Of a stretch of 64,000 nucleotides of DNA, positions 1-12,882 are shown one piece after another; within the stretch, counting starts at the first letter, position 1; every line of letters starts with the position of its first letter. Position numbers and translations under genes: made by a program. This DNA comes from Pholiota molesta. Its lineage: Eukaryota; Basidiomycota; Agaricomycetes; Agaricales; Strophariaceae. The DNA is taken from contig JACGCK010000003.1 in assembly GCA_014925825.1 (NCBI GenBank), positions 744,001 through 808,000 of the forward strand, in the 5' to 3' direction. A model generated the notes under the pieces. The model was not told the origin of the DNA. It did not search any database and saw only the letters and a program-made list of their open reading frames with translations.

Positions 1-3000
1 TTGAACTTCTTTTGGCCCGTGCGGACAAATTCCATCCCCCACCCCATCTGAGCGATCTGCGTATTGCAAGTCTGATGGAGACAAGCGGGCGTGAACGACG
101 GCATAGATATTTCACTTTCTCAAGTTACAAAAGGCTTTTAGCCGAAGAGCAACTTGATAACTTGCCAGGACCAATGGAATCCGAGGATATCGATTTGGAT
201 AATGTCGGAGGGTTTTTTCCGATTCCTGAAGACCAATTTTTTGACACCGAAAAGGAGTTGGCTGCTTATGCAAACGGCTTCAAAGACGGTGAAGCGCCCC
301 ATACTTCGAAGGCGAAGAAAGTGCCTAAAAATCCAATCCTGCCCGATGGGAAGGTTAAACGTGGGAGACCTCGAAAAAGCGAGCCAAAAGCGAACGAGAA
401 AGATCTGAATAGCATTACCGGGTTGCCGCAGAAAGGCAAGAGGAAACGAAATGACATTTCCGAACCTCCGGACCCATCAACAATACCAGACGGAAGTAAC
501 GGAGAAAGGCCTTCGAAGAGGCCTCGTCTAAGCCCAAAACCCGTGGAAGACTCTATAGGTAAGAAGCAAATTTCTCATGTGGTGCTCATTCTAACCACCA
601 ATATAGGCGGTGTAGCTACGGCCCGCACGCGAGCACGCCAGGCCATATCATCAGTCACTGAAGCAACGGAAACGAACGAAAAGCCCAGAAAGCGAGGTCG
701 CCCCCGCAAGAATGGACCTAATCCACCAAATGCGGCAGAACGTATAACGGAAGCGGCAACTCTTATTTCTCTTGAGGTCGAAGCCGACATCTCTGAATGC
801 ACCGACCGTTCAACTGTTAAAACAAGTGCGGCACCTGTCGATCCTGAAAAGTCCCACATTACCACAGAAACCAGCGTAGAGACTGAAAGCCAAAGTCGGC
901 TTGGTCAAGACTTTGCCGGTCTCAACCAGAATGCTGTTTTGCAAGGGATGTCAGATCTAGCAGCTGAAATCGAACAGAGAGTGGCTCCCATAGAGATATC
1001 ACCAACCACTGGTGCTCATGTTGAATCGCGATCACTGAACATCCAAAAATCCCAAAAACCACCTAATTTGAACGGACTTTCAAAAAACTTGGAAGGAAAT
1101 ACCTCTGTACAAGTACCTACCTCAACTTCAAACCCTCCAACGCCATCATCACCCGTAACTTCGGCTACTCTAGGAATGGGCAGGGTCAATGTATCGCACC
1201 TTAGGCGAGAAAATGAGCTGCTACGGGTTGTCGAAAACGCTGGAGGAATCATCAATACACAGACAAAAGAGTTCTACGCAAGTCACATGAAATTACTAGA
1301 ATCTCTAGCTCAGGCAGGCGAACCAACTAGTTCCCCGGTCGGTACAAGGATCGATAAAAGGACCGCAACCGCAACGATCAACAGTTTGGAGAAAAAAGGC
1401 AAGGTTAAACAGCTGAAAACATCTGTTACGACTCTCACTGGCATCAATCGTCCGGCATGTGTCGTTTATCTTTCCCATATCGGACAAAGTAAAATCAATG
1501 CCTTCCTTACCGAGCTTTCCCAATCATCACAACCTCCAGCGTCGCATCTCACACAGTTTGTGAAGATTGCAAAGAGAATGGAATATGGAGCTCATTCTCC
1601 TTCAACTTGTCGAGGAATCCTTCCACTACAACTCTTACAAATGGAACAACCCGGCGACAATAACAAGGAAAGATGGAGCAAAAACCTTGATAGAGCAATC
1701 AACTCTTCACATACAATGAATCCACGATTCGCGAAGTTTTGTTGGCCGAGCGCACAACTATGGCCCAATTCTATGGCTTCATAGTGGGGAAAGCTCTGCG
1801 GTGTCGACAACTTCATCTATCCATGGTTCGGGCGCTCGAATCATTGAATCCTTCTCCCCACATTGTCTCGCATGAAAAGAGAATCATCGATTTGTCGTTC
1901 TTCTACCAAGACATTTCTTTGGAACTATACTGTTCCCTGATCTCCCCTTTAGCGTACGATGAAGAAATAACATCTTTCTTCAGCACCGAGGAAGGCCGCA
2001 AGACTCTGGTGCGAGATTTACCCCAGAACCTTCAGTCTACTTTGCAGCTCGGGAAATCGAGAGCCCGCTCTCGCTTTCTTGATATGCTCGAAATATTGCG
2101 GTCTTTGGAACTAGTTACTCCCATAGAGCCATCAACGTCAGACACACCTCTCATCACTTGCCAACCAAACGGCCAACATCCCAGCACCTTTGATATGGCA
2201 CCCAAAGATGGATGGACAGCCAATACACCTACAATCGCTCCTACTTATTGGCACATATATGAAACGGCACCTCTTCGTATATGGGCAGTCTCAGAAACGC
2301 GACCTCCATTTTGGAAAGTTGCCTCTGTCTCCACGCACGTCGATGCACTTGCATATTGGGATGATCTTCATGATGCATGTAACAATCCAGAAATTATCAC
2401 CGATCCCCAACAGTCGACGGAAGGAACACCACTTTCTGCTAGCCTCGGTGCTGCTCGGTCTTTGCGTCGAACGGTTTCATGGCGAGCGGATTATTTCCTC
2501 TCTTGGCATCAGACTCAATACTTGAAACAATTCATGGACACTTCTTCCATGTCAACGCCTCTCCAAATTCTTGATGACCAAGAACGAGAAGCTCAATTGT
2601 CCAAAATTTGTTGGATCACTAGTGCCCCACGAGATATTGTGGAAAACTACTTCTTCACTTCTAGAGACAAACTCTTGAAAAGCGTCGAAAAGATCAAGAA
2701 CAAGGCCAAAAGATCTCAGAAACGTGCTGACGAGACCAAATTATCGCTTGCAAAGAAAGCGGAAGAGGCTCGCATTCAACGGGAGCAAGAATGGTTGACG
2801 CTACTTTCCAAAATCCATCCAGAAACTCTACCTGGACCTGCTGCTGTTCGGATGGAACGCGTTCGTGTCCAATTTCTCCAAACCGGTTATGGGAAGGACG
2901 CCTCAAGATGGGAAAGAGAAATTCAGTCTGTTCTTCATGAGGCCGACTTAGCGACTTCGAAAGGTCTGAAGATCTCGCATACACGGGTTACTCTAAATCG

Positions 3001-5425
3001 GCAACCCCTCGCCCAACCAACAGGCACCATTGCTGCCTCATCTGAAGTAACAGTACAAGACCTGATTGAGCTGCAAGGTCCCCCAGAGAAATATGCCGTC
3101 ACTAAACGCAAGCGTAAGAAGGATGAAAGCACTGGTAAGGCGATCTATCATCATTCGTCTGTTTTTATCTTAATTTGCATTGGACCTAGATGAACAAAAG
3201 AAACAACCTCGTCGCCATCGGTTCCAGTGGAATCCAGACTTCGATGAACTTGCACGAGATGCGTCTGCCATCATCCGCGCTCGATGTCGAAATCTGTCCA
3301 GACTTGACTGGGCTGCTTTTGAACAAGTTTTTCCATCTGTCCCGCGCAATACAGTGCGACAACGCTTGTCACATATCAAGGAGACACCAGGAAACGAGGC
3401 ATACCTCCGACGTCTTGAAGATACTTGGTACGATCTGTGGGTCGCCCACAAAGGCACTCCAGAGCTCCCAGATGATAATGATCGAAGTCCCTCTGATTTT
3501 GATCTGATCAAACACATCGAATTTCTTCGTACGCACATCGACAAACATGCATTGTAAGTGATCACTTAACGATACATGACATACATTTAACTAACACGTC
3601 CTCAGACGCGTTGGCCTTGCTCATGCTACGGAAACCGCCACTTTCGTACTTCGCTCTAGTGTGGAGCAAGTCGAAGAATGCTTTGATGTTGTTCAAGCTG
3701 AAAAACGGCGCCAGAATGGGATTTCATGTGGAACGCACTTATCGAGGAAGGTCGTGAAAAGAAGCTCAAACGACACGTTTTGTCCCGATTCCCCGAACGA
3801 TTCCCTCCTTCCAAACCGTCTGACCCGGATAACATTGCTTTGGCAGAAAGCACTTTAAAGGTTTGGCGTTTTATTAACTTGATCCTCCAGATTTCTTATG
3901 CATGACAAAGATGGCCATGGGCACCCCCCCGGAACGTTATGACTCGGAACAGGCATCATTTCTCCTTAAAAGCAGGGGTGACGAGGCAATCAACATTGCC
4001 ACTAGAAATCTCCTCTCCCGAGGTATTCTGTCGAAATCGCAACGCGATCCCCGGAAACAGAGACCAGGACGACAACTAAAAATATCTGAAATGTTGGTTA
4101 GACATCTTTCTACATATAGGCTGTCATTCTCAATTCCCTTTTCTTTAGCAATCAGAACGCAATAGGAGGTAGCATCACCCGGGATACATTTCAAGATGCC
4201 ATCTCTTTGTTAGAAGAAATCGACCCCAACGATAACAGCTGGCATGAATGGCCCTTGAATGCAACAGATGGAGACTGCGCTACCTTGATTGAATTAATTT
4301 CCGAGGACAAGGTATCTGCCTTTTCTCAATTCTTTCTATCTATCTCGGCGTTCTGATCTTTTATTCAGGTCGATCTCAACATAGACACCTCACTTCCACA
4401 AGCGGCGCGCGTGGCGCTCGATTGGAACAGCAAAAAAACAGGTACTGTTGGCTACTATTGTAACGTTCTAGTCGTAATTAACATATGACATCTAGACGAT
4501 GATCAGATCGAAACTGCCATTTTTGTGCAATATCGTGTCGATGTAGAATCTCGCGACATATCTCTGGACCAAACACCACAGGATTTCCAGATAGCGGACA
4601 CTTCGGAGGTTGAAGCCGAAGAGTCGTTCGACATGAATATTAGGCATCAGCATATGGAGGGCGGTCCAGCCTGTTGTAGGAAAGTGACACCGCAAGGACT
4701 AGTCGACTGTATTGTCTGCCTTAACGACGCATGGACTGCTCTTTGGGGCTCTTTGGATCCAGAAAATCGAAGTCGTGCCGAGTGGATCAAGAATGCTGTG
4801 CAACAAGCTGGACAGACTGGCATCAAGAAAAGTGATATTTTGGTGTGTACACATTTTTGAACTGCACACTCACCAGACGCTAAGTCATTTTGGATGTAGG
4901 CCTTGGCTGGTTCTCACAGATCAGAAATAGCCATGATCATCAATCAGATGGCTGAAGCTGACGTGCCACAAATATACTGGACTGGCTACGATTCACTTGT
5001 CCTGATTTCCGCCCATGTCGTTGCGAAATGGAGTGTCATCGTCTCGGAAGACCCGCTCACTTACATGTTCCCGCGACGTTGGCTTGATATTCGAGGAGTC
5101 AAGGTCCCAGACTTCTGGCAAGCTGCTTTACGAGCGGTGATGGGATTAGTTGTATTCAGACCTGGCATTCCACAAGTGAGTTGACTGAATGTATATATGA
5201 TCTTCAGGGTCTGATGTGGACGAACAGACAGAAATCCGATGGCGTTTGCGGTCTGTTTATGATCGACAGGAGGTGAACGAAGTGTTGAGTTATTTATGTA
5301 GAGAAGGGTATTTGCAGCAGCGGCTCGGGCATCCCTCTCTGTGTGGGGCCCTATCGCCATTTGATGATGAAGAGGAAAGTAAGGTGTACTGGTTTGTTGG
5401 GGAAAAGCACTGGTATCAAGTCTAG
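1..5425 (+). CDS. TFC3: TFIIIC B-block-binding subunit (tau138/Tfc3/Sfc3-like), 5' partial
   Basis: Large subunit of RNA polymerase III factor TFIIIC, which binds the B-block of tRNA gene promoters in the nucleus. The frame is open from base 1 without an ATG, so the N-terminus lies outside the window. Two AT-hooks (KRGRPRK near 356 and 686) sit in a basic, Ser/Pro-rich linker. A winged-helix-like segment follows near 1190-1480 (LRRENELLRVVENAGG, then RIDKRTATATINSLEKKGKV), typical of the family. The C-terminal part near 3180-5425 includes PEWDFMWNALIEEGREKK and EIRWRLRSVYDRQEVNEVL, also family-like. Several short introns are present (for example about 559-606 and 3136-3190). The frame breaks after the A-run at 3701-3705 and fits badly at the last splice donor near 5178. 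Each break is cured by one added base, so I read this as a real gene with sequence errors. The gene ends in GEKHWYQV and stop. Confidence 0.8.
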
Positions 5426-5739
5426 AGTACACTTTAATTATAATTAGCATAGATAACGCAAACAGATCATTTTCATAGGACAAGTAGTGATGGAGATGGA
5501 GCGAGCACCTTGACGACTCAGAACGTGATTGGTTGTTGTGGGGGTAGTGCAAAGCTGGGCACACTTCTCTCCTCCTCCTTCACCTTCCTTCGACGGCTGG
5601 ACCGAGGCGTGCTCTCCAAACTACCGCCTTCAAGGCTTTTGGATTCGCCCTTTTGTTTTACTTCCTTCATTTTTTCCAAGGTATGTCGGCGACTGTTCCG
5701 AGCTGCTGGTAATTGAGCTGACCGTCGCACTCAGCGACG
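5426..5739. other. Intergenic region, TFIIIC subunit to membrane protein
   Basis: About 310 nt between two genes on the same strand. It holds the TFIIIC 3' end and the presumed promoter of the next gene, with pyrimidine-rich stretches near 5565-5600 and 5645-5680 that are common upstream of fungal start sites. No convincing coding sequence was seen. Confidence 0.5.
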
Positions 5740-8183
5740 ATGCAGCTTAAACACTTGGGGATATGGTTCACCTCTCTGGTCCCTTGGGTCTTCTGGTATG
5801 GGCAAATCTTATCTTTATCAGGGGCGGTGGTTTAATATCGCTTGTAGTGGAACAGGATTTCCTTTTCTCGACTTACTCTCATTTACTTCTGCTTTTCTTT
5901 GGTCCATTTCGTGATCCAGCTCTCTTTTCAAATCAAGGCCTTCACCATTAACGCCAATGCATCCTCATTTCTTTCGCGCATCGTAAACGTCGCTGCGACG
6001 ACAAACAACAGCGTTCCATTTCTCGATGGCGATGTCTTGCGCATGTGTAGCTGGGTTCCTGCCAACTTGAATCTGGATGTCGTTTCCTGTCCAGTCGTTT
6101 GGAATGGTACCGCTGCTGCCAACCAAGCAAATGCCGTCTCCAATGCTGTTGGCAATCAGTTGCCGGACTCTTCTTTGGCGTCTCTAGTACCGACATCTTC
6201 CACTTCTGCTCTTCCTTCGACGTCCAGTATTGCCTCCTCATATGGTGCTCCATACGGTGCTCCTTCCAACACCACAGTTTCGACTAGCTCTGTTGTAGAA
6301 AACTCTCCAAACTCTTCAACCTCGCAGCTTTCCCCTTCCTCAATACCAACAGTCACCTCAGTGATCACCACCGTGACTGCCACCCAAACATCTACAGTAG
6401 TGTCCACCACTAGTTCTCGGCTCACAACAGTCACAGTGTTTGTCCCGCAATCAACGGCTGTTGCTGTTGCCAATAACAAGGATAGCAGCCCTTTTGAAAG
6501 TGGAGATAGGATTATTACTGATGGCGAGGATCAGCAAGGAAACAATGGCTTTGCTGGATTCTCGGTGCGTGCTTCGCTCTTTTTGTCTATCTATTAACGT
6601 TATAACATGTAGTTCAAGAATTACCGCCGCGATGTCCAAATCTCTCCTCCAGTTATCAAGGGAAATTCTGTCTCAGTTACATTGATTGGCCTCAATGGAA
6701 CAACACCTGATACCTTGAGCAACAGCTGTTTGTGGTCGCTTAATTGGCCTGTTTCCGTGTATGTGCCCTCTTATCAAGAATTAGCATCGTGATTCTGATA
6801 CTTCGTCGTAATTACAGCCTCGGTAATACCAAAAGAGAGGATATGGTGTTCATCGGCTTTCAAGTTTGGGTGCTCGGGATGTCCATCGTGGCACTGTTGA
6901 ACGAGTCTATTCCTCATATCATTGCATCTCTGGCAACACACATGATAGCGACTGCTTGGGCAGGTTTCCAGATTGTCCATACGGCGGGCTTTCGGAAGGA
7001 TTTCAATCGCGTCATCACGAATGGTGCCTGCCATGTCAATTTAATTCCTGACTATTGGAATGCCCGGGCCAAAGCAGAAATTCCTAGCCTTGTGCTCAAT
7101 GTGGTCGCATTGCTGATATCATCTTTCTTGACGTGGAAACTCATCAAAGTATGTCCACTCAACAAAACACTGGTCAGAAACATGATACTTATAAACCATA
7201 TTTTACAGTTGTTCGGATGGCAAACTTTTAAGCGTGTCGGTGCTTCATTGACAATCAACCGGATCTACAAATTCGTCCTCATCCTTTCGATCACAATTCA
7301 ACTGTCTCTGTTCTTCATGATCGTGACTGTTTCGTTATGGATCGACCAATTGATGAACAGTACCATTGGCGACTTCGCAACCTTACAGAAACTGTACAAA
7401 GTGACCTCCATGATCACTTTAGCTGTGAGTCTAATAGTACCATTCCTTATTTTCATGGAAATTGATGATGTTCAGCTTTTGATCCCATGGCTGATGACGG
7501 TCAGTTACTAAAGAATGATGATTTTCTTGAATACTGAATAGGCTTTGGCTCTAATAGGGATGGTTTGCCGTCCGTCGCGAACTCAAGGTTCCCACAATCG
7601 TCTTTTTGGCGCTTTCAGTTCTGTATCTCGGCGGATGGGGCGTCATGTTTATCTCCACAACGTTCCGCTGGACTTTCGTTACCTGGACATTCTTCTCAAT
7701 CATGGCCACCACTTCCGTTATTCTAACAGTACTTTCAATCATTTTGGTGATTATTTGTAGTCTGAACTATGGGAAGGGCCTAGCACGATATCGTCAGTAT
7801 TTTCTTTAGCCTTTCTTCGGTAAAAGGGAACTAATTTTATTACAGTCAATGCCCAACAACCCTTGGACGAAGAAGATACTGCCTCTCTGTACAACTACGA
7901 CGAAAAGGTCTCTTTCCCATCGTCGGAGAAGCCTCTTCCGACATACGCGTCCATCGATACCAAGCAAACCTACTCTGGTTCGGTCATGGGCCCTCGCTTT
8001 GCCAACCCAAATGCCGAACCTTTTGAGACCAGCCCTCGTATCACCTATCCCGCCCCGATCATCTCCCGCAATTTAACGGACCTACAACTACAGAGGAGCA
8101 ACAGCCGCGGGAGCACTAGGAGCTCCGAAAGTTCGAATAGTGATAATTCTAGAACAGGTCAAAAGAGATGGGTCATTGAATGA
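5740..8183 (+). CDS. Multi-pass membrane protein with Ser/Thr-rich ectodomain, about seven TM segments
   Basis: I do not recognise a named family. The N-terminal part (about 5930-6640) is lumenal or extracellular in character, with several N-x-S/T sites and a long Ser/Thr stretch. About seven hydrophobic segments follow (6845-7800), including IPSLVLNVVALLISSFL, FVLILSITIQLSLFFMIVTV and ATTSVILTVLSIILVIICSL. A polar C-terminal tail ends in GQKRWVIE. The overall shape resembles a 7TM receptor or sensor, but no receptor signature was identified. The last introns are clear: the exon starting GWFAVRRELKVP uses the acceptor near 7557. The start is uncertain. ATG 5740 gives a good signal peptide (MQLKHLGIWFTSLVPWVFW) but the wrong splice phase; ATG 5763 splices in phase but gives a weak signal. 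One lost base in exon 1 would reconcile them. It is convergent with the MAPKKK gene, 103 nt away. Confidence 0.6.
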
Positions 8184-8286
8184 ATCATTCTCCATTTTGT
8201 AGCAGGGCTTGAAGCTCTTATGTTTTGAAATTTTTATCTTTATTAGTCTAGTTTTCGTCTACGGCATAAACATCATCTTTCTCGGT

Positions 8287-11200
8287 CTACTCGCTGGTAG
8301 AAAGGGAAAGCGCCGGAGGTGGTGCTCCGTTTGGTAGTTCAGTCTCTTGTTTCACGAATGTTGCCTGTCGGGCTGCTGGCACGGTCTCATAGCTGTTCTC
8401 AGTTGGTAGAGGCGGTGCTTCCATTTCTGCAGCTTCATATCGCAACAATGTCTCCCGTAGTTCCAGCATCCATGGATGTGACATGAGTTCTTTGGCTGAT
8501 GGACGCCGGACCGGATCGATAGTCAGACACTGTTTGATAAAGTTGATTCCAAGCTCGCTGAGTTGGCCAGGTTCAGGTAAAGGTGGATGTTGTGTGGCGA
8601 CACCGATATGGAACATGATTGCCCTTACCAAAACAAATGAGCATCCATCCACAGTACACGCTAATATAAGGTCTGTACTTACCATTCATTGTCGAGGTTA
8701 CTCCATGGTTTTTTGCCAGTGGCAAATTCTAGGACAACACAACCAAGGGACCAGATATCCATTGCGCCATGTCGGCCCCGCTTGTCGTTCTTGATGACCT
8801 CGGGGGACATATACATTGGTGTCCCTGTAAGCCCGTTACTCATGGCAGGAATGCCGTTCAAAGGGCCACCGAGTCCAGACATGTCTGCCACACGACGCGA
8901 ACGCTGCATAGTGCGCTGATTTTTCGCCAGAATTTTGGCCGCTCCGAAGTCAACAAATTTGATGAAGCCCATATGATCGAGCAAAATATCTACGAGGTGT
9001 CAGTCAAATACGTAGCAAAAAAGAAAGTACGGCTACTCACTGTCAGGTTTGATATCCCTATGGACAATACCCCTCGAATGTAGATATGCTAATCCATCCA
9101 ACATTTGCATCGTATATAGTTGGATGATGCCCTCATCTTCGATCCTCCCGTTTTCTAGTAACGCCGCGAGACTTCCACCTTGACAGTATTCCTCGAAAAT
9201 ATAGACTTTGTCTCGGTGAACTTCGATACCATAATATTCCACCACATTTGGATGATGTAACATCTCCATGACGCTAAGTTCCTCCTTTATCTGGGCGAAT
9301 AGATTGGGCAGTCCTGATAGCTCCTGGAATTTGATTTCTTTGACGGCCATAAGAGATCCAGAATCCAGGTTGAGCGCAAGATAAACAGAGCCGAAGGCGC
9401 CTGCACCGATAAATTTACCCTGTTGCCATCGAACAGAGATGTTGGAGCTTGAAGAGGCAAGGAAAGAGAGAGACCTGTCTTCAGGAATCTCATCGTTGAG
9501 AACCTTTCCTAGTGTTCTATGTTCCAACCCGTTGGTAGTGCGAGCTTCCTCGATCTGCTGGATAGCTCTCGAAATTTTGTCCCAAAAGAGGCGCGCCTTT
9601 GAATCAACGAAGGCAGATGAGGAATCGTCCTGGTCTGGTGGGAATATAGGGAAATCATCCTCAACGACTTGCATGTCAGCAATCTGCTGTTTCATGAGTT
9701 CTTCCAGTTTCTCTTTTTCCTTCCTTGCTTCTGATGACGATCTAGCTCCCAGAATATCGAAATGGTGGATGAGGAGTGTCATGCAACTAGCGACCTTCTG
9801 TCGCAGCATCTCGAATTCGTCATCGGGCATGTGCAAAATGTGTCGCTTGGTACGGTGAAGTGTAAATTCAAGTGCATTGACTGCCCACTTAAATGTCTTT
9901 CGGTCCGATGGCTCGCAATCGTCGCAGATAAATGATACCCAAGATATCGCTAGTTTGATAAGTAGCCTGTTGAACTTCAGGAAAGAGGCGTGGTCCATAT
10001 GTCGATGCGCATGTTGACCATGTTCGGACGCGTACAGGAACCAATTTGCAAGAAGCTCTTGTCCTCCTTCCGTTACGCGGAGCGAATTCCGTACATGATG
10101 TACCGAGTCTATGATCGACTCTGCCAATCTGTTGGTAGCGCGGGAAATCTTCCTCAATTCTCGATTGACGTTGGGAAGGTGGGCCTGAGTTTCTACTAGG
10201 CAGGTCAGCGTCAGACTGTGGGGAGTGACCTCGCCATCCTCGTCTAATATCTCGAGCGATTCGGCAAATTCTTGTTTGGCAAGACTAAGTCGCCTCTGGG
10301 GACCATCCGCAACCAGTCGGACTCGGTTGTCTTTCATGTCCAACGAGGCCTTGGGCATACTTAATACCATCACTCGACCATTCCATAGAAAGTGCGTCTG
10401 CGGCGAAAGCAAGAGAAGATATCCGGCGTCTTCTGCATTTTGTCCAGTGCCGTCTTGGGCGCCATGAACACCATGGGCAGAATCGCTGACGAGTTCATCC
10501 ACGTGAAAAGCCTCGTCCATAATCTTTCGTATTAGGTCCGGCCGTTCAAAGAGAGTATGTGATGCTACAATGTAAACGCCTTCTTCCTCAAGGGAGTGGG
10601 TATATACGAGGAAATGATCGGTGGCGACCAGACACGAGATAAATTGATCCAAGGGAACATCATCAAGACTATATTCTGCCGAATTACTGAAGCGCTGGGT
10701 GAGAACTCTGTGAGAAATTTAATCAGAACCGAAACGAAGTTACAGCACACTATTCATATATACCTTGCAAATCGTTGGAGCTTGCGATACCGTAGACGGA
10801 CGCTCTCCAGAATTTTGCCATACCAACTGATCATTTGTTGATCCGTCATCTTTCTTGTTGGTGCTTCTGAAGAGTGAACCACACCAGGGGCGTAGGAGTC
10901 TTGATCAAGAGCCTGCGTGGTTGTATCCGAACTCAAAGGGACACGAACTTGTGTGTCGAAGTAGTTGGTTACTCGAACCATCAACTTATTTGTCAATGAA
11001 CTAGTGTATGTCAGACGAAGGCAATATGATTAGGGTTCTAGGAATCTCACCATAGTTGTTCTGCGACGAGAGAAGAACCTCCAGGTGCAGTCTCACTGAC
11101 ATCATTGAAGGTTGCCCATTGAGCTTCTAAAACATCGGTTTCTTTGAAAAGGATGCCCTTTGCGCCACTCTTGAACTGCCAATGCAGTAATTTGAAGAAA

Positions 11201-12716
11201 TCTTCGAGGGCTGCAAGAATCGTTGAATCGTAATCTTCGGAGATACATTGTGGTAGGTTCCAGTTGCCGCCGGGATCAGGCTCAAGAATAGCCTCGTATT
11301 GTCGCTTGAGTGTACACGCCAACCCAATGCTTAGTTTCAGGTCCTCCGTCATTTGGTCGATAATGAGGACGTCCGGATCCTTAAGTTTCTTGACATAATC
11401 TAATCTTATACGAAGTCCGGCTTGGGCGAGTTTCGTGGGGAAGGATATCAGAGGAACAAGCTCTTTTTCAAATGTAGGAAGATTCATTTCCTTGAATGAC
11501 GTGGATAAATTGACCTGAGCATCTCGGGCAGCGCCTAGGAAAGCATGAACAGTGACCAGGAAGCCTTTCTCGAAGGTGATTTGCATTGACTCTTCTTTGA
11601 GCAGCCGTTCGACGAAGCTCGTCCCATCCGCGATTTCCATGCTGTTGCCAGACCTGGGAGACATGCCGGTAGTGATTGGGACTTCATTGCTTGTGAACGG
11701 CTGGTTGACATCGAGGGTATCGCTGCCTGTCCACCGACGCAATAGGGCGAAATGATGCTTTAGACTGGTCAGGACTGTGGACCACGTATTTAGCGCATCA
11801 CAACGTGCTTGGAATTTGCCTTGAGCAGCTAAAGGTTTATCGAGGTAAAAGGCTTTGAGGCTGGGATAGAGGGATTGGACGACATCAAGGCGACGCAGTA
11901 CATTTGTAACCTGTGAAAGTGCAGACGAAGTCGCGTCGATATTTTCGTCAGGGCCCGGATCCTTGACTTTGAATTCAGTATTTCGTTAATGACGCCATCG
12001 ACAGTTCGCAGTCGTCGTTCTTCCAACTTCTTCTTCTCCTCTTCGACCGATCGACCATGAAACTTGGCACGAATACCCAGCCAAAAGCTGAGATGGGTAT
12101 TGGTTTGTTCATCACCAAGAGAATTGAGTGCCACAGCTATCCGCGTCTTCTCTGACTTCAGGACATCCCCTGACAAGACAGAAGCAAGCAAGGCTAGCCA
12201 TTCGAGTCGTTGCTTTTCCTGCTGGGACGTGGGTTCTATCGGGTCCGCTTCGAGCATTAGCAGTGAATTACGGTCGATGGCGTCCCCAGCTGCTGCTGCT
12301 GCATATGATGCAATATCTGGTTCGTCGTCGCTATTGTCGCCTGCGTCGTTTAATTGGTCGATGTTTCGTTGGAAGTAATGGCTGTCGGGATCGTTTCGAG
12401 GGTCGTCTGGCTCAGTCATGTCCCCAAGCCCCGTAGATCTATATCGTCTCACAAACTGCGAATAAAGCTTTGAAACTGGCATTGCTTGTGGTACATGGGA
12501 TGAGGATGAGGATCGTAATTTGTTGGTGCGACCTGATCTACTAGAATTAGATAGACTATGGGGAGAAAGGACCTGCGCAGGCGAAGGGTATGTACGCGGG
12601 CTGACTGGAGTCCATGTATCGTCATCTTCTTCTTCTTCGTCTTCGTCATCGTCGTCGTGTTCGTCAGGGTGTTGTTCAGGATGTGGAAAGAGAGTCTGGA
12701 CATGCCTTGAGGCCAT
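8287..12716 (-). CDS. SSK2: MAP kinase kinase kinase, Ssk2/Ssk22/Win1/Wis4 type (HOG pathway)
   Basis: Serine/threonine kinase at the top of the high-osmolarity/stress MAPK cascade, expected to phosphorylate a Pbs2-type MAPKK in the cytosol. The N-terminus has a long Asp/Glu run and Ser-rich disorder. A large helical regulatory region follows (about 12200-9500) with the family-like stretch CDALNTWSTVLTSLKHH. The kinase domain is C-terminal: P-loop GAGAFGSVY, VKEI lysine, HRDIKP catalytic loop, DFGAAK, GTPMYMSPEV and DIWSLGCVV, all intact. Short introns interrupt the kinase domain near 9040-8985 and 8690-8630. Near 11972 the frame changes without a usable intron: upstream reads VINEILN, and downstream NIDATSSALSQVTNVLRRLD is in the next frame. 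One added base in the AA/TT run restores it. The gene shares a 166-nt divergent promoter with RBG1. Confidence 0.88.
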
Positions 12717-12882
12717 GATGGCAGTAGTAGTACAGGGGTAGAAAGAACAAGCTACCGGAACGCGGCCGCTTTATTCAACTGCTCCTAAAATGGCAAATTT
12801 ATTTAGGGATGACGACGTTTGTGATGCCTGCACCCTTCACGCTTACTCCCATCGTCTAATTGCTCATTCGCGCGATAACAAC
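12717..12882. promoter_or_regulatory. Divergent promoter, SSK2-like / RBG1
   Basis: Only 166 nt separate the two start codons, so both promoters must overlap here. The stretch includes a NotI-like GC block near 12762-12770 and an A/T-rich segment near 12788-12805. No specific factor site can be assigned. Confidence 0.5.

Noticed and set aside
3170..3565. Antisense ORF of 131 aa in the TFIIIC gene
   Set aside because: Mirror of a clear TFIIIC exon on the plus strand.
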